Shown here: positions 10,201 to 22,200 of the stretch, piece after piece
Numbering within the stretch: the first letter of the stretch is position 1
Layout: each line of letters begins with the position of its first letter
Source of the DNA: Centropus unirufus
Lineage: Eukaryota > Chordata > Aves > Cuculiformes > Centropidae
Length of the DNA stretch: 64,000 bases
Reading direction: 5' to 3'
Assembly (NCBI GenBank): GCA_013397695.1
Contig: VYZI01000148.1
Location: 832,187-896,186, forward strand
Made by a program: the position numbers and the translations under genes
Notes under the pieces: generated by a model
Databases searched by the model: none
Told to the model about the DNA's origin: nothing
What the model saw: the letters and a program-made list of their open reading frames with translations, nothing else

Positions 10201-13200
10201 TTGTAGCAGCCTTCCAGTACCTGAAGGGGCTGCAGGAAAGCTGGGAAAGAACTTTTTACAAGGACATGTAGTGATAGGACAAGGGGAAATGGTTAAATTG
10301 AAACTGGAAGGGGGAAGATTTAGATTAGATGTTAGGAAGAAATTCTTTACAATGAGGATGGTGGGACACTGGAATAAGTTGCCCAGGGAAGTTGTGTATG
10401 CCCCCTCCTTGTAAGCGTTCGAGACCAGGTTGGATGGGGCCTTGGTCTGGTGTGAGGTGTCCCCCGCCCATAGAGTCATGGAATGGTTTGGGTTGGAAGG
10501 AACCTTAAAGACCATCTAGTTCCAATCCCTCTTGCCATGGGCAGGTACAGTTCCCAGTAGATCAGAGGAATTAGTGGGATGGGGGCTGGAACTAGATGAT
10601 CTTTAAGGTCCCTTCCAACCCAAACCATTCTACGATATTTTTAAATGTTTGGTCAATTTCAGTTGCATTTTAATAAGTGCTAACAAAATTAAAGAACCAC
10701 TTAGCTGCTTACAGGTTCAATACTGTGGAGAAAAAAGGAGATAATGGTCAAATAAAGTTTCAACTGTGACTGGAGAAAACAGGCTGGATGTGGGACTTTT
10801 TACACACCAATAATCTGGCTAAAAATTTCAACTATGGAAAAGGAATGATGATCACAGACTTACTTTTCCAGCTCTACAGTACTCAGTTGCAAACTTTGCT
10901 GCTTCTCGAACACAAAGAATATCCATGCCATCCACCTGATAAACAAAAACAAGCTGAGGCAAAAAAATTCCAAAGCCCTAATTTCTAAGTATTTTCACAA
11001 GTACAAGAGCAATTGAGTTTCAAATTTTCCTATATTTAGAAAAAAAGTTTATATTTATTAAAAAAAAAAGAAACACATACACGTGTGTGTTGTTTAAGTG
11101 TGTACAAGCACATCCCTCCACTTCCACCCCCCTTAAAAAAGCTGTGGTTGTGCTCACCCTGAGCCCTGGAATGAAGTCTCCTCTTTTGTAGTAGTCAGTA
11201 CTGGCTGCTGCTCTTTCCACCGAAGTTCCCATTCCATAGCGATTGTTCTCACAGATGAAAATACAAGGCAACTTCCATAAGGCAGCCATATTGTATGTTT
11301 CAAATATCTGGCCCTGAAAGAAAAAGAGCAAGCTGCACCTAAAGAAGGCACTTAGCCCTCAAGCATTAGGCTCTACATCTGGTCACAGAGGTCTGGCTAG
11401 GAGAAATTTTACTGCTGAAAGCGATCTCAAACAAGCCGCTTGCTGCACCTCAGCAGGAATAAGAGAAGCTACAGCATGTAAGGTAACTTTCCTTTCAAAA
11501 CAGGGTTCTGCAGAGATCCATCTTAGGACCAGTTGTCTTTAACGTCTTCATAAATGACCTAGATGCAGGACTTGAAGGTTCAATAACTATGTTTGTAGAT
11601 GATCTGAACTTGGGGGGGAGCTGTTGACACACTTAAAGGGCAAAGAGGCCCTGCAGAGGGATCTGGACAAATTGGAGAGGTGGGCAATCACGGACCACAT
11701 GAAGGTTAACAAGGGCTAGTGCTGGGTTTTGCACCTGGGACAGGGCAAGCCTGGATATACATACAGAATGGGGAGCAAGAGGCTGGAGAGCAGCCCTGAG
11801 GAAAGGGCTCTGGGAGTTCTGGTCAATGGCAAGTTGAACATGAGGCAGCAGTGTGCCCTGGGAGCCAAGACAGCCAACCGTGTCCTGGGGTGCATCAAGC
11901 ACAGCATCAGTAGCCAGGTGAGCAGGTGATTGTCCTGCTCCCCTCCGCACTGGTGCAGCCCCACCTTGAGTAGTGTGTGCACTTGAGGGCATTGAAGCAT
12001 AAAAAAAGATGTCAAGCTCCTGGAGAGTCCAGAGGAGGGCCACAAAGCTGGTGAAGGGTTTAAAGGGGAAGTCGTATGAGGAGCGGCTGAAGTCATGTGG
12101 TCTGTTCAGCCTGAAGGAGACTGAAGGGAGACCTCACAGCAGTTCACTGTTTCCTCACAGGGGAAGAAGGCGGCCCTGATCTCTTCTCTCTCTGGCAACC
12201 AATGATAGGACCTGACAGAATGGCAGGAAGATGTGCCAGGGGATACTAGGAAAAGGTTCTTCACCCAGAGGGTGGTGGAGCACTCTAACAGACCTCCCAA
12301 GGAAGCGGTCATGCCACCAAGCCCGATATTATTCCATCAGTACTTGGACAATGTCCTCAGACACATGGTGCGAATGTTAGGGTTGTCCTATGCAGAGACA
12401 GGATTTGAATTCAGTGATCCTTGTGGGACCCTGCCAACTCAGTACATTGTACAGTTCTGACTGCCCCAGCCTTGCTACTCTAAGTCAGGGAAAACCAAGA
12501 ACCGAGTTCTCCACCTGCGCTTTAGAAGTGGGAGACTACACCAACCATATACTCTAAACACCCTTCTCTTGTCTGGCTTAATGTCTCTGTTGATAACACG
12601 AGCAGACCAGCTGGACTGTCAATAGTAAGTGGCTCTGTGAGATGCTCTGTCCTCTCCTCTGTCTTCAGAAGTGCATATTACATGTTTCTCCCTACTCAGC
12701 AGCACTGTCACTTCACTGCTACTATTCAGAGCTCTCCTTGCAGCACAGACTTCAGGGTGTCACACTTAGGTGAGCCACGTGCAACTGGGAAGTGGATAAC
12801 AAGAGTAAGTGGAAACCTCCCACACCCCCCGTAGTCTTCAAATAATTAAATACTACACTCACTCCTCCAATATCTAAAGCACTCCAGGAGGGGAGGAGCT
12901 GTGAAACTTTGTGCCCACTCCAGTGAAGGGCAGAGTTCAATATGGGAGTGAGGAACAACAGATGTTTACACAGGTCCAAAACATGATAACAAAATCCAAG
13001 CAAACGCTGCAATCCTGATACGTAAAGAGCATCCAGCAATTAACCACTCATCTAAATTACCTCTAAACAGTTCTAGAAACACCCTCCTTCTCAACACAAC
13101 TAAGAGGTCCAAAATCTGCAAGATGCTCAGCCACCCACATGAAGTTTGTCTCGGTGAACACCACTTCACAAGAAAAATGCTACGAAAACTGCACTGAACT

Positions 13201-16200
13201 GTAGGACAGAAGCTCTCATTGTCTGCTTTCTCTCCAGGATTGCTTTTTCAGCAGAAAGCCCAACGCACATATCTCAGAATGAGCTCCAAAATCAGATATC
13301 ACCTGGGTGGCAGGTGCTGTACAGGATGAAAGGTGCCATCCCACCACCCTGTGAACAGGCAGAGTTCCCCATTCACAGAAGGAAAACTGATTATCCACAG
13401 CCACACTTCTCCTCACAGAGCCACGCTGGACAAAGCTCATTTACCTGATTGGCTGCACCATCCCCGTATAACGTCAGACAGACTTCATTTTTACCAAAGT
13501 ATTTACAGGCGAGCGCAATCCCAGCTCCAAGAGGAACCTATCACAGAGTACAGGACAAACCAAGATGTCAGAACAATGTTTAGAGGAGTTGGAGACAGGC
13601 AGCTTGTGAACATTAACACTGTTAAGAGATCTGCTCAGCAAACAAGTTGTTGCAAACCCACCTCCTCTTCTTCCAAGCTACATCACAGGCAAAATATAAG
13701 CATTAGCCATAGTCTCAATTTTATATTTCTCCCACAGTTCACAAAACTGGGAGCAAACCAGAGCAAAGACAGAAAATTTAATAGCCACAGAGCAACGGTA
13801 TCTGCATACAATCTCACACCACAAAAACTGAAAGAAACACTTGTACAGGACATGAGCCAAATTCCACTTGTGCCAAAAAGTCATGTATATACCTGAGCAC
13901 CAACAATACCATTTCCGCCATAGAAGTTTTTGGCATACATGTGCATGGATCCTCCTTTTCCCTTCACGCATCCTCCTTTTCGACCTGATAAATAAATAAC
14001 AAGCAATTTATTCTTTTAGAGGAAAAAACAGCAAACAAATGGGAACATCTAACTCAGTTCTTAGGGGTAATAACACTAAGACCATGTTGTTGTAATTAGA
14101 TCTATGTTGTGTTAAGACGCGGGGGCCTCAAAAGGTTTAACGTTAAACATATAAAAGAGGGAAAAAGAGAATCATTATGAAAACATAATTGAGGAAATGC
14201 AGAATGAGATTAACAAGGAATTATAAAACCATTCAAGAAGTTTCAGTGCCCTACTTTACAAAAGCACTTTCTGATAAATATGGGGCTGAGGGCTGAATAG
14301 CTAACATGGCCTGTATTTCTTATATATGTAATGTGTGAGAAGTAGTACATATAGGCCTTAGTACTTTCAGTCTATGCAAAAAAGATTATTGCAACTACTC
14401 TGGAAGAGTGTTCATATCTCACTTGTCTTCCCTATAAACATTACAGATAGGTTTGTTTGTTTGTGCTTTTCTTTTTTTTTTTTTTTTTCTTTTTTTCAAA
14501 TGTCCTAACCAATAACTCCTCAACCTGGAATAAACATCAGAATATCACTTAGTTCAACATTATTCAAGCTGTAGTTAGAGGATAGCGGGTGGTCCATGAA
14601 GCACTACATCAAACCCTATTTAAATGAGGTACTCTAAGAACTCAGAATTTGTCCTCAACCCACTCAATTTCTTATTCTACTCTGTCTTGTTACCAGCCAC
14701 AAAGGCTTCTGTTTCTAATAAGCACAGCTGATTTCGTTGTTTGTTTTTTGTTTTGTTTTTTTTTTCCCCTTAGCCTTGGTGTTTATATCAGAAGTCAAAT
14801 GATGGGTCTTTTTCTGGAATTTGTACTTCTCTCTCTTACTTAACAGTGGATCATTTTAATTATTGGTAATTCTCATACCTTTCATGTTTCACATGTGCTT
14901 TTCTAGATTCTGCCAGCAGGGGTCAAAGCAGAGTTAAAAAAACAAACAAACAAAAAAACCACGATTGTCTAATTTTAAAAAGCTATTTTTCTTAAGTGTA
15001 ATTACACTTCAGCAATCTCCCTCCACTTTTTGTGAATCCTCAATCCTCCACAATCTTTTCCTGAATTTTAGGTAAGTATTCTTGACAGACCAATGTCACT
15101 TTCTGCTCTTCTTAGAACAGAAAACTATTTCTCAGCGAATCATCAGTTCTCCTGACAAGTCCTTTTCTATAGCTTGTTTCCTGTAGGATCTTATCTGCTC
15201 ATCTTATTTTGGGTAACTGCCTTCTGGTCCTTTAAAGACTTCTTAATTCTGTCATTTCCCAGTCACTGTAACTCAGGTTGTCAGTTCAGCATTTTCAGTC
15301 AAGATCTTTGTTTGCAATACTCCTTTCCAGCCCAAACCATTCTATGATTCTATGATTTATTCTGCTATATAACTAAACCGCTTCTGAAGTCCCAGTATAC
15401 TTTGTGCATCAACCTAACCCTGATGCAAATACAGCACCACGCGAACTCTCACTTTAGTCAGCACAAACCTGTAAGTTCAGCAAGGATTTCTCGAACAGGC
15501 ACTCCTCGTGCATAGGTAAAGCCATGAGCTCTGTAAGCTGTTATCACATGGTCTGTAGGCTTTATGGCAGCTTCAATCCCGACACAGCAAGCCTCCTGTT
15601 ACAAAGGAATGAAGACAAGCACACCGTTTGCACGGTTAGCAGAGAGGCAAGGGCTAGTTAGTGTTCCATATACTTCAAATCCGAGCAGAAAAAAGCAACA
15701 GCACAGATACTGAAGACAGCCTTAAACCCTAAGGTGCGGCAGAACCCGGAGCTACAACAGCCTTGGTCTGTAATTTCCAGCCTGTTCCAACTTTCACTAA
15801 CAAAAGCATTCAGAAGGGGAACCAAAAGCTGCAGAGATCTGTGAACTTCTACACCATTTCCCAAATAAAGCACCTAAACAACTGCAGTTCAAAAACAGCA
15901 GCCGTAATGAACAGACAGCAAAGTTTCATTAAGTCCATTAAATCCCACTTCCTGGACGTTGCTTTTTTAGAGGGCACATGATCTGTAAGACACTGGGACT
16001 TCCTTGTGTGTCAAGACATTGTAAATAATGAGCTAAATCATGGATCCAGGCATAACTTCAGACATTGTACACAGATACTCAGTTCTAGATTTACTCTCCA
16101 TTCTATTCAAATCCCTACATTAGTAAGTTAAAACAACACAAAACCTCTCGGGAAAAAAAAAAATAAATCTTACCTGACCATCATATAAGTGGCAGAAGCC

Positions 16201-19200
16201 ACGAATAATCTTCTGCTTGTACAGCTGGTCAGACTTCAGCTCCATGCGTCGTATGGTCTGCATTGTCTTGTAGTAATGCAACCCTTCCTCTCGAGTCATC
16301 ACTGCTGTAGTAGGAGGGCCCTCCTCCAGGCGATGGAGGTCACATTTCTGCAAAGTTATACAAGTAGTCATTTCTTGAAAGTAATTAATCCTATTTATGA
16401 ATTTTGTTTGTTTTTTTTTTTGATGATGTGTCTCTTTTAAAGATACTAAATCCTAATTTTAAAATGAAAGCCAGCCAAACCTAGAGGTCAAAATAACTCT
16501 AACGTTTGTGCACTATTTCCAAATTCACAGAAATAAAAGCTTTACTTTTAATAAAAAGACTGATGTTCGCTCATGAAATGAAGCCTTGTACCTCCTACTG
16601 ATAGCAGATGAAGTAAAACTCCTCAAAAAATACTTTCTGGAAAACCACAGTTCCATGGCTGCTGCTTGCCAAGTACTTGCTAAGAGCTACAGATACTTCA
16701 TAAAGGGACTAGAAAGACAGTGAGTTTCCTTTGTGAAACAGCCTGTAAGATCTGTTCCCGAGACTGGACTTCACCTCTTCTACTGCTACTCCAAACAAGC
16801 AGTAAGAAACCATTGCTGCACTAGTCACCCTGCCATCCAAACCACCGTGTGCATGGTAACATCTTCCTTCCCAAGACTATAGACTTGCACCAAGGGCTGA
16901 TTTTAGGATCTCATACAAAACAAAAAATAAAATCTGTAAAATTCAGTGGAACAGATCAAACAAATTATCAGTGCAGATTAAATGGCCAAAATGCTGCTAC
17001 ACAGATTAGAGACAGTTTATATAAAGCATAAGTCCACAGCAAATCTACTAACACTTAGATGAATTTGATATAACACATGTGTGCATTACTCCTAAGACAG
17101 CTCTCCTTCAGACTTCCCATAATTACAGGACTCTAAGTTTCTAGTGTTAACACAGGACTAGAGATTAAACCTACTGTCTACTCAGAAAATACTTTTTATT
17201 TCTGTCCTCCATTCCATCTTTGAGACAATTTTAATATTTTACTGGCCCAGACAAACAGATTCGGTAAAAGGAAAATACTTCATTTCAGAGTTTCCTTTAT
17301 CAATTCTGGATTGAAGAGACAGCACAAAAGCTATTGCCAATGGAAGCATCATTTATTCCTAGCTACCATGGAAAGCTGACAGAATATAATGTGCATTTTT
17401 TGAGCTGCACCAAGTCAACCATTAAAAAGGATGCCTTGTTTTTTCCTCCAAAGTGCATACAGCCCTCAATCAGTTGCACATCTGGGATAAAGGATCCATG
17501 AGTCCATACCCAAAAGTCAGATGGACAGAAGAATAGGCAGCCAACACTGGCCGTATGTTTTAAAAGTGCTGAGGAAACATTAATACACATCCTGCAGAAT
17601 AGATGTTCTCTAGCACCTTTGTAACTCCATTCTTGCAGCTGCTCTGCAATATCACAGCTGCAAAGAAACACAACTTCACATTCCTAGAAACGTCACTGTA
17701 CACTGCCAAGCGCAGTACTTGCAGCTGCATTTAGAAACCGGGCAAGATAGCAAGGGGTTTGGACCTGGAAATTCAACCAGTTTTTTTTTTTTTAAACTTG
17801 AAAACATCAGAGGGCAAATTCCTCACATCAAGATCTACAACAAACACTTCAAAAGAATATCAGTATTCACTATTCAGCTGCTTTACCTTAATTTCAAACG
17901 TTGCTTCACTTGCATAATCTCCATAGTTACGCGATGCTACCATCACTCGAGAGGCCTTAAAAAAAAAAAAAAAGATAAAACCAAAGCACAAGGAATATTT
18001 AAATACAGTTATCTTGCAAAAGTAAGTGGATTATCAAACAATTTCTGATAGTACTCCCAAACTACTTTGTGACTGAAACTACGCAGTGACAAATCTCTAT
18101 AGTACTAGAGAGCTTTTATTTTGTACATGTCTGCTAAATGTCCTTTAAGACCTAGTATTTAAAATTAAGATTGCAAAAAGAAAATGGAATTTTTGATTTG
18201 TGGTAACCTTGGTTACCTAAGAAAACCAACAAGCTTCAAAAGTCAGCAGAGGGCATAAAAAAACATAAAAATCATAAAAAATAAGTATTTTTCGCTTTAC
18301 ATGTTGGATTGCCTATACGAGCAGAGGCCGCCAATGCAGATTTTGATGGCTCTCTGTTGTGACTGGAATTGCACATTGATAAAACAAAGTTTCTTTGCAA
18401 AATAGAAAAAGCAAACCATCAGATTCTGGAATATGGACTACTCTTCTTTCAGTAGGAAGAGAAGTGGGGAGAATAAAAGGCAACGGCAATAAAGAGAGTA
18501 TCATTTAAGTAGGTAACAGCATGGTCGCTACTTAAAGATGATACAGAGACAAAGTGACACGCCTAAGGATACATGAAATGCAGGACAAAAGAAAACGTGG
18601 CATGGGAGAGGAGAGGCAAGACGTATGTTTAAAAATACACTACCGATCCATCCTAAAGAATATGCACGAGCTATTAACTAATAAACAACTGGTATTTTTA
18701 GATAAATTCAGTTAGTTTCATTGCAGCATCAGATATGATGCTCATCTGTCCATGCATTCATTGTGGCCAAAGGCTAAGGAACACCCTACCTCTTAATTAG
18801 CAGAACAGCTTTCCCAGTAAAGTCACACATAAATTTCAGTATCTCACTCAAACATGGAATTTGTGTACGTTTAGCTGAAAATTCATTTTTTCAAACTTTT
18901 GAGAATATCCAGGTCAAATGTCTCCAAAATAGGTCTGATTGATAGGTATAAAGTTTGTAAAAAAAAAAAAAAAAAAAAGTCTAAAAGAATTTCTCAACCC
19001 ATTTTGGTTACCTACTCTTTGATTTAGCAATCATGATTGCCCTCTCCTCACTTCCCAGTGCCAGCTTAAATATTTAGAGTATTTCATTTAAACCAAGTTT
19101 CTACACTGTTTACAACAATGCATCCGTATTATTGGTGAGGAAAAGCTATTTTACTTCCAGAGATGGAAATAAATCATGAGTTTGGGATGCACAGAATATC

Positions 19201-22200
19201 TGAGGTCGGAAGGGGCCTCCGAAGCCCATTTGGTCCAACTCCCCCGCCCTGAACAGTACAGAAGAGAAGTGCTGAAGAGTCTGTACACAAGTTCTAATAC
19301 TTTTAGAAAGTTTTAGAACTTTTTGGCCAGTACACAGAGCTGAAACAAACCTTCACACAACTGATTCAGGCCTTACCTCACTAACGGCTCCCTAGGTTAG
19401 CAGCATTTGGAAGGGGGACAGGGGAGGAAAAGAAAAAAAGAAAAGAGTGAGTAACTAAAACAATTCGGGGAGGAGCAGTCAGCAGTTTTCTTACATGTAA
19501 GCTCTGTGCCATGGGAATCCATCTGTATGCTTTGCGATGCGCTTAAAGTATATATAAAATATTGCTTTAGGGATTAGGACTGCTTCTATTTATTTGGGAA
19601 TGTATACCTTCACTATAAATGCATGGGAAGGATTCAAGACAAATATTCATATGTTTGGTTATTGGTAGGATTTGAAAATCTGTATTTAGATATCCACACC
19701 AGATCTAGTTTGGAACTCCAGGAAAATGCAGTATGCCATAAGCAAGCCAAGTACTTGCAGTAAGGGACTAATTTTGGCACCCATATTTGAAAAGTTTAAT
19801 ATGGATATTTGACTTGTAAACTGGGAAATACTTTCAGATCTGTGAACCCAACACACATAGGATGATCTGCTAAATCTTCTCTTTCATGTCATTCTCACGA
19901 ATTCAGTCACTCTCCCAGCAGGTGACCTTTTCCACAAGAGGAGAATGTCTAGGTAAGTGACCCATTTCAGAAGAGAGGCCCATCAATAGGTAGGTGCTCT
20001 CAGTGGCAATAAAGCAGCTACCTACCAATGACCAAAAAGTATCCTTTAACATTGATCTGAGCTTGCCAAAATTTTTGTTCTCCACAGGGTTAATTTTTCC
20101 TGATGGCTGCAGCCGCAGTGAAGGAACATGGAGAATGGGGGGGTAAAAGCAAGACTTTTCACATAAGAGGTAAAACACAACGAATGACAAAGTAATGCCA
20201 AAAACCCCATGGAATTTGAAAGAAAACTCAGGAAAAGATGACAAGGGACTGTTGTCTGAGCAAAGAAAGGTGAAGCAGCTCAAAAAGCTAGTTAGCCACA
20301 TCCCAAATGGAAGGAGAAGAGTATATTTACTCTCCATTTAGGACCTGACCTCTGCTGAGAGTATAACATAAAGCAGAGGGCCAAGAAAGGGGGTTCTGAA
20401 AGGAATCTACACATTTTATACACACTAAAACTACAAACAGCAGGGAGATGACTGCACACAGAGCTGACAGAGGGTCTGTGCCCCGTGCTCCCTGCCCTCT
20501 TGGGGCTGCAAACCTTCTTAGATCTTAACATCCTGAAGGAAAACCAACCCTATAGGGATTGCAGGGTGATACTGAAAATGCTGGCAAATAAACTCTCTTA
20601 AGACTCCTTTCAGTGTTATAGAAAGCAAGCATCCTTTATCCTGGGTAACACAAGGGAGTGATCTCCATCAATCATACGCAACAAGACAAAAGCTGGTTAC
20701 AGAACACATTTCCCACTTAGGGGCCTAAGTATAATTTTCCCCCTAATCTTAGGCCTATTTTATTACTTTCCAAGGAGTAATTTAAACGTTAGGAGCTTCA
20801 CAACAGTCAAACCGCTTCAAAATTTGGAGCATTGAAGCCAGCTCTCTGCCTGACCTTGCATTTGAGATAGGGAAAGGCTACAAACGAGAGGTGATTACAG
20901 AAGAGACAAGTGTTCAGCAGAGACCATGCTGAACACTAGATGTTATCGTCTGGAAAAACACTTCCTGAAAGAAAACATGCTCTCAGAAGGACATTCTAAC
21001 AAACCCCCAAAAACTACTTTGATGAAATTTAACTTTACTTTAGCTTAACTAAAAAATATTCTGCTCCTCCTTGTAATAGTAACTACTGCTTGTATCAAAT
21101 ATTTTATCTCCACAAAGAGATAAAGGGATTCCACAAAGGCTGGGGAAAGTCCTATTTATTTTCCTATTTATTGCCTCGCCAGGACCAAGCAACCTGGCTC
21201 TTAACTGCTATACACAGGTTCCCAGTCATTTTCCCTCCCTTTTTGAGGATCATTCAATGCTCTGGCTTGGACAGGATCTTTTCGACCATCCAATTCCAAC
21301 CTCCCTGCCACAGGCCGGGACACCTCCCGCTAGATCTGGCTGCTCAATGGCCCCCATTTCCAGGGGACAACTTCTTGGCACCAGCGCTGCAACTCGCTCC
21401 TCTCCCTTCTCTCCTTCACCCTCCCCTGTGTCCACCTTCCCCTCCTCTCCCCTGCACCCTCTCCTCCCTTTCTCCCCTTCACCCTCTTCTCCTTCGCACC
21501 CTCTCCTCCCCTCCTCCTTCTGCTCCCTCTCCTTCTTCCCCNNNNNNNNNNNNNNNNNNNNNNNNNNNNNNNNNNNNNNNNNNNNNNNNNNNNNNNNNNN
21601 NNNNNNNNNNNNNNNNNNNNNNNNNNNNNNNNNNNNNNNNNNNNNNNNNNNNNNNNNNNNNNNNNNNNNNNNNNNNNNNNNNNNNNNNNNNNNNNNNNNN
21701 NNNNNNNNNNNNNNNNNNNNNNNNNNNNNNNNNNNNNNNNNNNNNNNNNNNNNNNNNNNNNNNNNNNNNNNNNNNNNNNNNNNNNNNNNNNNNNNNNNNN
21801 NNNNNNNNNNNNNNNNNNNNNNNNNNNNNNNNNNNNNNNNNNNNNNNNNNNNNNNNNNNNNNNNNNNNNNNNNNNNNNNNNNNNNNNNNNNNNNNNNNNN
21901 NNNNNNNNNNNNNNNNNNNNNNNNNNNNNNNNNNNNNNNNNNNNNNNNNNNNNNNNNNNNNNNNNNNNNNNNNNNNNNNNNNNNNNNNNNNNNNNNNNNN
22001 NNNNNNNNNNNNNNNNNNNNNNNNNNNNNNNNNNNNNNNNNNNNNNNNNNNNNNNNNNNNNNNNNNNNNNNNNNNNNNNNNNNNNNNNNNNNNNNNNNNN
22101 NNNNNNNNNNNNNNNNNNNNNNNNNNNNNNNNNNNNNNNNNNNNNNNNNNNNNNNNNNNNNNNNNNNNNNNNNNNNNNNNNNNNNNNNNNNNNNNNNNNN

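Noticed and set aside
11633..12096. Minus-strand ORFs of 126-136 codons in PDHA1 intron 6
   Set aside because: They are antisense to a CR1 copy and have no coding character of their own.
13333..13896. 187-codon + strand ORF
   Set aside because: It is the antisense shadow of PDHA1 exons 6 and 5 with the intron between them.
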